Assembly (NCBI GenBank): GCA_944470555.2
Contig: OX104129.1
Coordinates: forward strand, 86,760,820-86,824,819
Source: Heterobilharzia americana
Taxonomy: Eukaryota > Platyhelminthes > Trematoda > Strigeidida > Schistosomatidae
DNA length: 64,000 nt
Direction of reading: 5' to 3'
This document shows positions 30,185-41,981 of this stretch, one piece after another (the stretch's first letter is position 1; the number at the start of each line of letters is the position of its first letter). A program made the translations under genes and the position numbers. A model generated the notes under the pieces. It ran no database searches and had not been told where the DNA came from. It saw only the letters and a list, made by a program, of their open reading frames with translations.

Positions 30185-31289
30185 AGATAACGGTGCAGTA
30201 CTCTAATATTGGGCGAACCATAGCCTTGTACAGTATAAGTTTTGCCTCAGGTATGAGTATGTTTCTGTGTAGAAGACCGATGAGTCTTCTGCCCTTGGAA
30301 ACTACTGAGTCTGCATACTCCGTAAAAGTCAAACTTCTGGAGTAAGTGATTCCGAGGTCTTTCACAGTGTTGTATACCTGCAGTGCAATGTCACCCAAGT
30401 GTAGCGTTACTTCTGGGTGGGATTTATTGAAATGGAGGATGCCACTTTTATTTGGGTTTAGAGGGAGCTGCCAGGTCTCGCTCCATATGAATATCCTCTT
30501 CAGATCTTCTTGTATTTGAGAGAAACCCTGTGTTAGTGCTGCAGGAGAAAAGCTGTAGACTATCTTCAAGTCGTCAGCGAAAAGGTAGGGTATGCCATTT
30601 CGGATAACACTGCAGATATCGTTTACATAGATTAGGAAAAGTATCGGTCCTAGCACACTACCCTGGACGACACCACTTTGTATAAGTCTAGGGGTGGAGT
30701 AGCAATTACTGAATTTTACTACTTGGAAGCGACCCTCTAAAGATGTTCTGAGCCAGGACAGTAACGGGTCTCGGAAACCATATGATTGCAACTTAGTGAC
30801 CAGGCGTTTGTGAGGCACCTTATCGAATGCTTGCTTGAAGTCTAAGAAAAGGGTAGTTACAAATAGGCCTTGGTCACGCTTGCTTGTAACGTTGTCTAGA
30901 TAGTCAAGATAGCTTGTAGTGCATGACCGGCCTTTCAAGAATCCATGTTGTGCTGGTGAGAGTAATTGGTTAGTCGTCATATAGTCGACAACTGCTTTCA
31001 CAATCACCTTTTCCATAGTCCTGGATACTACTGACGTGATGTTTATAGGTCGGTAGTTTTCTATATTAGATGTTGGTCCACATTTATGCTTAGGACATAT
31101 GTATGATAGTTTCCAGTTCTCAGGGTAATTGCCACTGGAGAGGGACGTATTAAAGAGCTTCAAGAGAATCAGCGGTATATCTTCGCCACCTCTTTTTAAC
31201 AAGATGGTTGGAATTCCATCAGGCCCCGCACTGTATGAGGTTCGAAGTGATGCTATAGCTAGAGAAATGTTTTGTTTAGAGAAGAGCAC
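30117..31289 (-). pseudogene. LINE ORF2, reverse transcriptase domain
   Basis: RT copies element RNA into DNA at the nicked target. The motifs appear in order: AGPDGIPTILLKRGG, NYRPINITSVVSRTMEKVIV, QHGFLKGRSC, FLDFKQAFDKVPH (motif A), SGVVQGSVLGPILFLIYVND (motif B) and the catalytic box FADDLKIVYSF (motif C). All catalytic aspartates are present. The 390-residue open frame is broken only at its two ends. Confidence 0.9.
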
Positions 31290-31333
31290 TGTACTTATGG
31301 AGTGAGTTGGTGTTGACGGTGCACCAATGACTT

Positions 31334-31879
31334 TTATTTCGTCCTCTTGTGTAAAGCAGCTAGCAAACTGGTAACCGAACAGCTCGCTGATTTGTAGTGG
31401 TTATCGTAGAGGATGCCGTTGTCCATGATTAAACTAGGGGTACTATTTCTGGAGCTACTTATCCGGGTTTTCATCAGTCTCACTAGTGCTTCTGTATTAC
31501 TAGTTTTACTACATTGGATGCGTTCTTGTTTAACGGCTTCTATTACTCTTTCTGCTTGGAATGTGTCGTATGTGTCTTTGAGTGTGACAAGCGACGAAAA
31601 GTCATTCGACTTATAGTACTCTCTGACATGGTTTCGCATGCGGATGCGTACTTTCTTTGGTATATAGTCAGCTCTGTTTTTCTTAATTTCTCTTCGGAGC
31701 GGTGGAGCAACATAGTCTTGAGCTGTGCCTATATATTCATAGAATAGATCACAGAGTTCTTTGGCTGAACTGTTGGTAAAGTAGGGGCTCCAATCTAGGC
31801 AGCGCAGAAACGATTGTAGTTCGTCCCATTTGGCATACTTGTAATTTCTAGTTAGTACTGTTCCTGACTTTTGGGCCAT
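31334..31879 (-). pseudogene. LINE ORF2, linker between endonuclease and RT
   Basis: The 181-residue frame links the endonuclease to the RT and resembles the conserved CR1 linker (YAKWDELQSFLRCLDWSPYF, YIPKKVRIRMRNHVREYYKS). Both joins look like single missing bases in A-runs, near 31879-31882 and 31391-31393. Restoring each base would put the neighbouring domains in one frame. Confidence 0.85.
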
Positions 31880-32628
31880 TTTGTGCTGGTTATATTGAAG
31901 TATCCATATACAACCTTGTGATCGCTACCTGGAAGTTGTGTACCCACTTGGAGTTTTGTGGGTGTGGTTCCGTTTGTGAAGACTAGGTCCAGGACACTAT
32001 TGTACCTGGTAGGGTGTTCCACATGTTGTTGCCAACCCTCTGTTTCAAGAATGCTTATGAATTTATCAAAGCGCTCTGGATAGCTAATTGGTCGCCACTT
32101 TATATCTGGCATGTTAAAGTCACCACATATAATTTTCGCTGTGTGTGGTAGTGTTGCCACACGGGCGAACACGCTTGTTAGCTTGTCGTCGTATTCGACT
32201 GAGGAGGAAGGGGGCCGGTAAATGCATCCTATTAGGAGGGAAGTGGAGCGAGTAAGTTTTGCGATAATCCATACTGAGTCGTCAATCTCGTTTAGCTCAG
32301 ATGTAGGGCACTGCGTAGCAGTGATGTCAGACTTTACATAGATAATGCACCCTCCTCCCCTACCATGCAGTCTATCCTTCCTGAACAAGGAATAGTTGTC
32401 AATGGAGATCTCTGCGTCGCAAATATCATTGGTACACCAAGTTTCTGTAACCATTATCACGGACGGACCACTTATCAGAGATAGCAGCATAATCTCTTTC
32501 ATTTTGTTGCGTATAGAGCGGGCGTTAATCAGGCAAAACGAGAGCGAGTTAATAGTACAAAAGTGTTTAGATATATCTCGGAGAAAGTCAGCACTTTGGT
32601 ACGTTTCTTGGGCGTCCTTTGCGTACAT
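31852..32628 (-). pseudogene. LINE ORF2, apurinic-type endonuclease domain
   Basis: APE-type endonucleases nick the genomic target. The motif series is complete: LINARSIRNK, VTETWC (catalytic Glu), GRGGGCIIYVKSDI, IGCIYRPPSSS, ICGDFNMPDIKW (Asp/Asn), DLVFTN and the C-terminal PGSDHKVVYG with the catalytic Asp-His. Its 258-residue frame begins at ATG 32628, just below the end of ORF1. Only the downstream frameshift stops this reading as one ORF2. Confidence 0.88.
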
Positions 32629-32678
32629 CGTGCTAGCGATGTCATGACCTTTTGTACAGGGTGACGATTCGGTACTGT

Positions 32679-34448
32679 TTACCTCGGAAGGAGCGAGGTA
32701 TTCACTACATTGTGATTGGTATAGAGACTGTTGGTCAGGGTAGAGAGCAGATGATCCGACAGCATCCGAATCACCTGCATTACTGGTGGCGTTGCAGCCG
32801 TAGGCTGTCCGAAAAAACCCTGTTCATAAGAAGTAACGGGGATTGATAAGTTGTATGGCACACCTGTCCGCTGGTTGCCGTATGCATTTTGGTCATAGAC
32901 AAATTCATATTCCCCTTGATTTTCTTTAGGGGATCTGTTGTAAGTTTGTCCTTGTGTGGCGTATGACCCACGTTTTTCGGCGTATGGGTGAGGCGGAAAG
33001 CATAGTCTGTGACTACCATTTTGCTCCCTATCCAATAACTGTGATCGTTGAGGGGTCCGGCGGTGATGTGTATCTGCTAGTGACCGCGGAAGTGTTGGTC
33101 GCCTGGAGAGTAGTTATTTGACTTGGTCATAGGATGACCTGAGAAATAACGTTTGGCATTTTCCCTAGTGTGACTTTGCGAGGGTGCAATGGTCTTTCGG
33201 CTATTTGTATTGTTTTTTCGTCTATTGGTGTGGCTGCTTGATTGCCTTTTCGGCAGTTTATTTAACCTGGGTAGGTGCATAGTGGGGTTTGTATAAGAGT
33301 GTCTAGTGCTATCTGTACTCTTTATCATCTGCCCATTTGATGCATATAAGTTTGCACTGGCTGAAGTGGGGGTAGATTAGGCTGTTTACGCGCTAAGCTT
33401 CAGGACGGTCCTATGATAACAGGGTGCTTGTGGCTGGTGCTGGGTATGTTTATAGGCTGAGTGACACCTGGTGACGACATAATAGTGTCTTCAGTATTGT
33501 GTTGGGTCGATAGCGTAGCACTTGGTTTGGGGGTGACCTGTGTGACCGGCTTTCCACTTCTGTAGGCAGTGAGATCACCTTTAGGAGATCGTGTGCCTGT
33601 TTTCGAGTGTAGTTCATAGATTCATCCGAGCCTACCGTCGTGTCATCGGCCCTACCACGTCTGTGTGTGAGTGGGCGAATTTGTGGGCTTTGGTGTTCCT
33701 CATTCCATTGTGTTGGCATGGTAACCAGTTGGCTAATAGACTGGGTTGCTGTTTTGGGTACCACAGCTTGACTAGAATTTGCGGCCTTTCGTATTTTTGC
33801 GTGAGTACGTCTCTGACAAGGCGTTAAGTCTTGTGAAAGTTTGACACTTTTATATGGTGTGGATACACTAATAAGTTGCTTGGATGATATTAAGTGTGTG
33901 GCGTGGTAAGAGCCACTGAATTTGAACAACAAGGGGCAGGTATATTTCCCCAACTTCTTGCGGAGACGAGTAATTTGGCATTCTGCAGAAGACATGTTAC
34001 AAGCCTGCAGACATAAGGCTTTCGTTTGTTTGATCGGTTCGTGGACGAGTATGTTGTATACCAGTACATTATTTGAGGACATAATCCTTTTATTAACCTC
34101 TGTAGCAATGAAGTCTGGGATACTTTCTGTTTTCAATAAGGTTTCTGTACTGGCTTCTAGATTAGGCTGACAAAGATGGAGCAGTGGCAGAACAACTTCA
34201 AGTTTAGCGTTCGTGTCTTGTAGTGACTTCTGTAGGGTTATCAAGTCTTCCTTGTTTTTACGCGATACGATACATAGCTCCGGCATGAGATCGACTACCT
34301 TAACTTCAAGACCTCTTTTAGGGCTTGATGCCGAGCCACTTAGTGAACGCGCCCTTTTAGTCGAGGCGCTAGGGTTAGGTTTACGTGTGTATACAGCACA
34401 TATACCTTTGTCAGGCTGGACCATGGCGGGGCAGTAGTAGCTACTCAT
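32679..34448 (-). pseudogene. LINE ORF1 (nucleic-acid-binding type), frameshifted
   Basis: ORF1 proteins of CR1 elements coat the element RNA. The largest open frame (34448-33450, 332 residues) starts MSSYYCPAMVQPDKG. It carries a basic Ser/Arg-rich patch (TKRARSLSGSASSPKRG), a possible coiled coil (LITLQKSLQDTNAKLEVVLP) and a segment like the ORF1 RNA-binding region (LVYNILVHEPI... LFKFSGSYHATHLISSK). Two more open pieces follow in other frames (33328-33077 and 33035-32679), rich in Asn, Ser, Thr and basic residues and consistent with a low-complexity tail. Assignment rests on position ahead of the endonuclease; no zinc knuckle or PHD finger is seen. Confidence 0.7.
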
Positions 34449-34960
34449 TTATTGGGTTCGTCAATACCGAAGAACAAGTAAAATAACCAGCAGTCACAGA
34501 AGGTTTAGCAACGACTTATGTATAAAATATGACAGTTACTAGCAAGTGTTTCCTTACACCTCAGGCAACGCGTATTGCGAAACTATTGCCTCGAAGCTAA
34601 CAGCGTTGGTTCGTAACTAAACTGAGCGTTACAGACAAATAACTTTTCTTTAAGTTAGTCCTCGTTTTGGCTTCCGTGTTTTCTCAGCAGTAGTTTGTTG
34701 GGTTCCGCTGTGTATATCAAAGTGGGTGTCTCTTCAACGTTTCAGAATAGACGTATGATGCTCAGAAAGTTGAGTTTCTGAGAAGAAAAAGCAATATACA
34801 CTCCGAGTCTTTCTTTTATGCAGACAGATCTACTAAACGGCGGAAATTGCCGATAGAGAATACCACGTTATGCAGAAGCAACGCAACGTAACTTTTGGTG
34901 CTCAAAAGTACCATATCGAACGACTGGTAACGTTAAAGTTATAGTATAACAGATCACGCG
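34449..34960. other. Probable LINE 5' UTR or junction between two LINEs
   Basis: This interval lies between the ORF1 start of one LINE and the decayed C-terminal side of another. I see no open frame. It is probably the first element's 5' UTR; the boundary cannot be placed. Confidence 0.35.
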
Positions 34961-34964
34961 TAAA

Positions 34965-36130
34965 TGTAACGCAGGTTACGAACTCACCACGCAGCGTTGT
35001 GATCATGCGAGTGGCTACGCTTTAACACTTTCTAACACGTCTGAGTCACCTTTCATACAAGGACTGGCAGCTCGTGTGCATTTCTCCAATTTGGACCTAG
35101 CTAGGCATGTGTGTGAGATGTTGAACACGTCACCAGTCATTTTCGTGAACGTTCTACGTTCCAAAAACTCCGAACTGCCACCAGTCGACGGTGTGTTACA
35201 GTTTTGAAGTTGTAACTCACTGTGATTCGGAGATCGCCGCGGCTCGTCACTGACAGCAGAGCGGTCCCATCAACATCGTAGGCTTTACTGTGTGTGCCCA
35301 AGGTGGATGCCCACACATTTACTTGGATTGGCAGGTATCGACTCCTTCTCTGACCACGTAAAAAAGCTGTTCATGTCTGCCTGAAGCGCAGGTATGTCTT
35401 CATAGTTTACAATCTCCCGCCAGATTTTTACATCAGCGTAGAGAACCATAGATGTTGTGATATTTGACGGGTCATTTACGTTTGGGAGGAATAATTGTGT
35501 GGCCAGTACTGTGCCTTGCGGTGCTCCACTCTCTAACGACTTCCAAGTGGAAAGTCGAGAATTGATCCTCACTCCTTGTCTTCTACCGACAAGAAAGTCT
35601 CCCATCTATCCGAGCAGACTGCCAGTGATACCAAAACTCTCCAGTTTCCCAAGCAACTTGCAAAGAAGTGCCTTATCAAACGCCTCACTAAAGTCTATGA
35701 AAATGACATCTACAGGTATCCTATCATCTCCAGACCTAGCCTGACTTTCTCTGAATGTAAGGAGGTTCGTCAAGCAAGAGAAAGTTCCACGAAAACCATG
35801 CTGCATACGAGACAATTGAGTATTGCTCTCTAGGTAGACTGTGATGACCTTCTCAGTTACTCTTCCTAGGGCTTTCACTACAGCACTAGTCGAACTTATC
35901 GGCCTGTAATTTCATGGGTGCTGCCTAGGACCTGCCTTGTGAAAGATGTTACTATGGCATCCTTCCAGTTATAGGGGAGTGTGCCTTCGCTGAGAGATAG
36001 ACTGAATATAGTAGTCAGTGGGCTGGATACGTAGAGTGCTAGCTCGATAAGCAGCCTTGGACACAGCTCATACGCTCCCGTTGATTTTTCCACATTGAGA
36101 TCACTTAAAATCCGAAATACATCACTGCGA
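34965..36130 (-). pseudogene. Second CR1-like LINE relic (RT region)
   Basis: Minus-strand pieces give LSLSEGTLPYNWKDAIVTSF, VTEKVITVYLESN...MQHGFR, DVIFIDFSEAFDKA, LESGAPQGTVLATQLFLPNV, the active-site box, and then AYDVDGTALLSVTSRGDLRI in another frame. A decayed tail (DVLESVK..ATRMI) extends to about 34.97 kb. The active site reads LYADVKIW where LYADDxKIW is expected, so one catalytic Asp codon is gone. Endonuclease and ORF1 are missing. It differs from the 29.7-34.4 kb LINE and is clearly older. Confidence 0.82.
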
Positions 36131-37599
36131 CCGACATCCCCAGAGTTTGTACTTTTGGATAGAAAAAATATATGTATATTATTCTCATATTAGTAATTTA
36201 ACGTGAGATAAGCCAGTCTACAGGCATCATCACATTGATATGTTGGAAAATCTACGATATTTTACTGAAGGGAGGTCGACAAATTCGATAAAAACTCCAC
36301 AAGTTAGGAAATGAACAAGAAAATACCACTTTTCAGCATACGCAGAATCTTAAAGTTTAGATCGTTCTCAGTTACGCTTTCTCTCTCAACATTCGTGGCA
36401 CCGAGGTCGCGCTAGATTCCAAATCTACGTTACAAGCAGTCAACACGTTCGGTTCGTCTTTGTAATGTCCCGTCACGCCAGATAAACGTCTATTTTACCA
36501 TCAATTCTTATGTTTACAGCTTCGAAGACCAAAAGAACCCACATTTACGGTTTCCAGAGTCTGTAAGTTTCCACGTAATCATGTAATCCAAGTGAGCATC
36601 TATTCAAGTGTTACCGTTCACAGCAACACGGATTTACGCCATCAGAATCAGATATTGTGTTGCAAAGGGATAGGCGCTTAAAGTAGTGCAGACCAATGAC
36701 GATGCCTTTTCCATACCGCTCACGTTTAGGTGTGCAGCATTATCAAGGAGGCATATTTACTGTCAGATTATCGTCTAGCAAAAAAGCGGAAATGAGGGGG
36801 GAAATTGGGAAAAAGAGAGGAGACAATGGGACAAGTAGACCCTTATGTGGAGGCTGTTTTTGGAAGACGTAAAAAGTGCGGGAAGCGGTGAGTAGAAAAT
36901 CAAGCCACATTTAGGGGAAACCGCAGCGCAGCTACCACTACCTTCGAGGGAAGTGTCAAAGGGAAACGTTATATAGACTGCTGATCATCAGGCCTACTTT
37001 TAATACTCTGCGTATGCATTTATTCAAGGAATTCGACTGCTCATCTAGCAAGTATGTGTTTGCTTAAGTTGATTGCTAATATTTTTGGGACACCTATGGC
37101 GCCGACCATAATTTGGACGTGTTTAGTGGAGGTGAGTAGTGTGTGTTTCTCGTATATTGCGTTTTATGTTATTATATAACAGTATCTGGAATTTGCAGAC
37201 CCACCTTAAATTGCAAAAAATTGAGATCTGTGTTGTTACATAAGCATGTGCATTGTCGCCGGTCTACGTCTCATAGAACATGTAAATGAATTTATGGAAC
37301 GATTTCCGAAGAGTCCAAGAGATATATAAGCGAATCTATTAGGAATATGGAGATGGTTGTCAGAACTAGTAAATTAGTGTATTTGATACTGATAAATGCC
37401 CAGGTGTAACTCCATAAAGTGTAGACCTGACGGCAGCAGTTGATTGTAACGCCATTTCCACTGCCAGAACGAGTGGTTTCCGTATTTATCATTACTTACC
37501 TCTTATGCATAGCATATAGAAACTGCTGTACCTTCTGCCTCCCAAGAGGACAATGGGGAAAGTAGACATAAGCGGGAGACGAAGATAGTTATGAGTATG
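36131..37599. other. Unassigned; possible 5' part of the transposon at 37.6 kb
   Basis: No coding region was recognised. The motif GAGGAGACAATGGGACAAG (about 36820) recurs as GAGGACAATGGGGAAAG (about 37549), each followed by TAGAC. Such spaced short repeats could be subterminal repeats of an EnSpm/CACTA-like element, but no terminal CACTA ends were found. Confidence 0.3.
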
Positions 37600-39205
37600 A
37601 TACTGCAACCAAACACGACGCAAGCCGATGGTGACGTTATCTTGGAAGTATTCCGCGAGGAATTTCCTCACTTGCCTCGCAGTATTTGAAGTGTATTACG
37701 AAGGTGTTCTCCGTTTGAAGCAAGAGCTATAAGCTCAGGAATATATTACCATACTGGTCTGAAGAGTAGTGTACTCCGTTACGTAGAGCAGCGGCTAGGT
37801 CACTGTACCCTCAACGAAGTTGAACTTCAGTTGAACTACGATGGAATATCACTTTCACAGAGTTCTAATCAGCGTCTGTGGCCTTTATTAGGTAAACTAT
37901 ATTGTCCACGTGTTACTGAAGTCTTCCCTATTGCTATCCGTGGTGCACAGCATAAGCCATTAGACGTCGATGACACCTCTGCTGACCTGATCGCCGAGTT
38001 ACGCCCACTGTCGTTGAAGGCAGTATACATGTATAAGTTCGTCAAACTAATGCAGTTTAAAATTTGTTCAGTTATCTGTGACTCACTGGCCAAATCAGAC
38101 GTAAAATATGTGAAAGGGCCGGCTGCGATAGGTGCTTGGCTTACGGTACTAAGAAAGCCATTCGAATGACCTTCCCGAACGGTTCATATCCACTGAAGAC
38201 TGACGACGACTTTCGCCGTTAACAACAATGTCGTCATCGTGGTAGGTCTGGCTACGAATTCGCCCATCGATATGATGCAGCTTTTCCTATTGGAACCAAT
38301 GCATCTGATATATCTGGGGGTTGTTAAAAAATGGTGTTACTGTCGCTGGACCTCTCGAAAAATAAGGAATTGCGTTTCAACAGCAATGTCACTTGTGAAA
38401 GCAGCACCCTCAGTGGTTTCCTAAGGAAGTGTCGCAACCTAACTGATGTAGGACAGTGGAAGGCAACAGAAAGTAGCATATTTCTTCTATACTTAGGCCA
38501 TGTTATTCTGGAAGAAAGCCCCACCCTTGCAGTCTTTGGTAGTTGCCACAGATTATCTCTGACTGTCTACTTGTTGTCACATGTTAAGTTCTACCGAACC
38601 TTTATGCAGGGGGCTAAGACGAAGTTGCATAATTTCGTTTTAGAATTCGAAAGGCTCTATGGATAGGAATAAATGGTGTACAATGGTCATTTTGTCAAGC
38701 ATATTTCAGATTACGTTGGTGAACATAAACCACAGGAGTCTTTTCGGCATTTCCGTTGGAATCTTACGTGCGAAAAATACGGACCTCGGTTCATGGCAGT
38801 TTTGCAGTAGCTAAGCAAGCTGCTCAACGATATGTTGAAAAACTGCATTTCTCAACAGAGACGACTATTATAGAGGAACCCTGTAGTATGTCAACAACAG
38901 TAGTGATCAATAACCTAAGGGAAAGAACTTATTGCCGGGGCACAACTATCGCATCCTATAGACCTGATGTCATCATATGTAGGGGGAAACGGCAATAGCA
39001 GGCAACAAGTTAAGTCTCGTACGTACAGGGACTTCGGTGACCACTTCATCAAACCGTTTGCCTGAAGGAACATTGGGATCTTCAAATGTTCAGTCATCAG
39101 CCACGAGACCATGTGGATTGAACTAGACAAGATTAATTGCCAGCGCTTCATCATCCCTGCCAAGACTTGCGAGGTTGTGATTCCTCTGTCACATACTTTT
39201 CAATT
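37600..39205 (+). pseudogene. EnSpm/CACTA-like transposase relic 1
   Basis: Plus-strand pieces follow the order of an animal DNA-transposon transposase found in Hydra, insects and flukes. They are EFPHLPRSI (stop) SVLRR, ISSGIYYHTGLKSSVLRYVE, VELQLNYDGISLSQSSNQRL, WPLLGKLYCP, a segment with ICDSLAKSDVKYVKG, LLEPMHLIYLGVVKKW (38.29-38.33 kb), GQWKATESSIFLLYLGHVIL, LHNFVLEFERLYG, VYNGHFVKHISDYVG, LESYVRKIRTSVHGSFAVAK, and a C-terminal part ending EVVIPLSHTF at about 39.2 kb. The phrase MHLvyLGV..k and the FPfESYmrKir block are the strongest identifiers. Several stops and frame changes kill it. Placement in EnSpm/CACTA (SmTRC1-like) is from memory; family membership is firmer than the superfamily name. 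Confidence 0.7.
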
Positions 39206-41198
39206 AACGTCTGACATAGGCAACTAGACCCAAAATAAATTGTTCCAAGTTGTTTGACTGCTCTCTGACATTCCTGGTAGTCCTATATTCCCGTAGGCTG
39301 TCTGCTTTCGAAAGTGTTTCTGCTCCTAAGTTTTAATGGTTGTGTTCACCTCCACACTAAATAATTGACTAGTAGGAAAAGCTGAAGTGATGCTGCCATA
39401 AATAAGAATGCTTTTTCTTCAAGTAAACCAAGTTCCAGTAAGTCATTTTTAAGGTTTCATTGGGTGATATCTTCTCCCTGCTGGTTGTTAAGGTACGTAG
39501 CAAGATTGTCGTCGTACCCAGCAGGCGGATGTTCAGTGATCACTTATGCCTATTCAGAGTTAATATTAATGTTGGAGACATTAGGCGTCGCGTACTTCCA
39601 CGTGGTGATTTGGGCAATTATGGATTGCGAAAAACTGATAGAGTGTGGTAACCTCTACAATTATTTTTACGGTGAATTCAAATTCCTGGGCCGGGGCGAT
39701 ACAGTCCAAAACTGTAGTGCAGAAATGTCACGGTTACAAGGACAGGATGATTGCAAATGAAGTTACCTTCCCGTCACCTGATAAAAGGTGCAAGCGGTAA
39801 GATATATTAAACCTGTAACTTACATTTCCAGGGTCACAAAGAAAAAACGGTGATTTGGTCTACGATTCTCTGGACGTTGACGTGGTGGACACTCAATGAA
39901 ATATAGTGGGCTCAACGTATTCAAACATAAGGATGATGGAAACGCTTATATCGCCTGTTGCTAGGTAGCCTAACTTCATGTTAATTATTTGCACTGCGGC
40001 ACCTCAAGAAAACACCAACCATTGCTAGCATCCTCAGTGATTTATGCAGCGATAAACAACAACGAGATGGCTGGATGCATGAAGACGATTATGGTGACTG
40101 AGAATAAATAACCCTTCTCAATTTCATATAAAGGCATGTTGGAGGACAACGTGAGGCACAGTGAGCAAATGTACCGCTTGATCCAAGGGTTGGTCAAAGG
40201 GAAACCGGATGGCAGTAGTATGCTGAAGACCCCATGGGACATCCTTTAGAAGCCTGGGAGCAACTGGAAATCCTATAGGTGTCATTAAGAGGTCTACGTT
40301 TCTGAGATTCCTTTGTAGGGATAATTACGCTTCATATATGTATTTCTAGTCTGCCAAAATGTTGCGGAAGGCCATCTCAAATATAAAGGGATCCATGAAG
40401 CATATGCTTACTGGCCTACTGTCGCCGGCATTAGCCAGTCGGTACACGCTGATGGGAACACCTAACAAGCTTGCATTGTGCAAATGCTCTTTCTACAAGT
40501 TTGTTAGATTCACGTAGGTTGTCCAGTTACAACTGACCCATTTTGTTAAGCTGTACTGCTTGCGAATTTCAGTTGCCCGGGCATAAGGGAACCTGAACTT
40601 CTTAAGGGAATGGATGATGCTAATAAAGCACTTTTCAATGACCTTTGAGATAGCGTCTCCAAGCGTGGCGGCAGGGACCGAAAAAGTTAGCATTACCATG
40701 CTCTTAACTGCACATACATCTCAATGTGCATTCAAAGATATGTAATTAATAATTTATTTATTTAAATTACAGAAAACTAGAAGAATACAGAATGAGACGG
40801 ATACAATAAACAGGGTGAGCTTTTCGCAACTAAAAAATTATTTTCACTAACCTTTCAAATGAATGTTAATTATTATTCTCATTCTTGGCTTTTCAGGATG
40901 AATTGATGCCTGAAGATAAGTAGTAGCTAGACACTAATCAGGACGACTTCTGTATCTGAAGAGAGCAATTTCCGTTTACAATGCTATTGTAATCATGTAT
41001 AATAAAATAAATTGAATCAATTTTTCTTATATCGTCAGTTGATGCATTTCAAACAGTGTGCATTCTTAGACATTGCCATTTAAATTGGGAACGGTAGGGC
41101 TAGTTCAAAAATTACAGAAGTTTGATGTGGGCTAAAGAGGGAAAAGTCGATTAATAAGGAGGAAAGTGGACAAAGTGTAAATAGGAAAGTGACTTCTA
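39206..41198. other. Unassigned interval between two transposase relics
   Basis: Open frames at 39460-39760 (plus), 40042-40242 and 40493-40699 (minus) are unrecognised. At about 40.36-40.50 kb the plus strand reads ISNIKGSMKHMLTGLLSPAL then ASRYTLMGTPNK, which resembles the short domain (DUF4806-like) encoded by a second gene in some animal transposons of this kind; this is a weak call. Confidence 0.3.
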
Positions 41199-41760
41199 TT
41201 GGGAAAAAGCGATAAAAGAGGGGAAATCGGTTGTATTTCCCCGCGGGCCTCGCTTTATCTAACCATTGAGCTTCTCCCTTGTCCGGTTACGTTAAAAGAT
41301 ATATTTCTATTACCTCGTTTTCTTGACATCAGGCATTTGCCGTTAGAAATTTATCTGTTCAGTCGCCCTTCACCTTATAAAAATTATGTTGAAGGTGCTC
41401 ATGTAGAATTATGTAATTATCAGCAGGAAGACGAAGGATGTTACGACCCTGAACATTTGGTTTACGACATGCACTCCGTCAAGCATATGCCTGACGATGT
41501 AACTACCCATGCCCCCTGGAAAATTCTTCCCCATTCCCCTTAGAATCGTACATGCGCAAAATAAGAAGGAGTGTACACTTGGGATTTGCTATTGCCGAAT
41601 GGGCAGCTTAGCGTTTTGTTGAGGTGTACATGGAGAAGAAGCTTTCCAAATTGAGGAAACCTTATACATTCGTGAATGTTTGCACCACACTTAATCAGAG
41701 TAGGGAACTGGTTATTCATAAGGGGGGGGAATTAAAACTTTTTGTGGGGCTGATAATGTG
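41199..41760 (+). pseudogene. EnSpm/CACTA-like transposase relic 2 (C-terminal half)
   Basis: It reads CPVTLKDIFLLPRFL, LPLEIYLFSRPSPYKNYVEG, CYDPEHLVYDMHSVKHMPDD, then in another frame the ESYMRKIRRSVHLGFAIAEW block and VEVYMEKKLSKL. These correspond to the C-terminal half of relic 1 (GHVILEE..., ERLYG, VYNGHFVKHI, LESYVRKIRTSVHGSFAVAK), with clearly different residues. It is therefore a separate, diverged copy, not a duplication. The N-terminal half is absent. Confidence 0.7.
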
Positions 41761-41853
41761 GTGCTGATTAACGGTAATCCAGGATTGGTCACAGAAGTTG
41801 GGGAAAAAGAAGTTTGACTAAGGGCTTTTAAAGATCCATGTAACTATTTTACT

Positions 41854-41981
41854 TGTAGCAGTTTATTTCGTTGTATTGCCTTAGTATATGCAAGAACTCA
41901 TTGAACAATTTTGTTTGGTTGTACTAATAAAAACGTTCGCTTGCTTGTTGGCCAATATAACATCCTGATATATACTTCGCG
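41854..41981 (+). repeat. Old LTR fragment related to the array LTRs
   Basis: It begins TGTAGCAG and carries ACTCATTGAACA, TTGTACTAATAAAAACG and CATCCTGATATATACTTCGC in the same order and spacing as the array LTR at 46110-46356. Similarity fades after 41981, so only the first ~128 bp remain. No internal element region adjoins it. The two LTRs together help fix the TGTA start of the LTR. Confidence 0.8.

Larger units (their letters stand above)
29717..34448 (-). mobile_element. CR1-like non-LTR retrotransposon, nearly complete
   Basis: On the minus strand the order is ORF1 (34448-32679) and ORF2 with endonuclease, RT and C-terminal domain (32628-29717), the layout of CR1-clade LINEs. Endonuclease and RT catalytic motifs are all intact, and ORF2 is interrupted by only a few single-base frame changes, so it is the youngest-looking element in the 25-45 kb cluster. 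The 5' UTR probably extends some way above 34448. The 3' end could not be fixed: no obvious tail repeat is seen below 29717. Confidence 0.88.

Noticed and set aside
39464..39760. 98-residue plus-strand open frame after transposase relic 1
   Set aside because: No resemblance to the family's C-terminus and no known domain.
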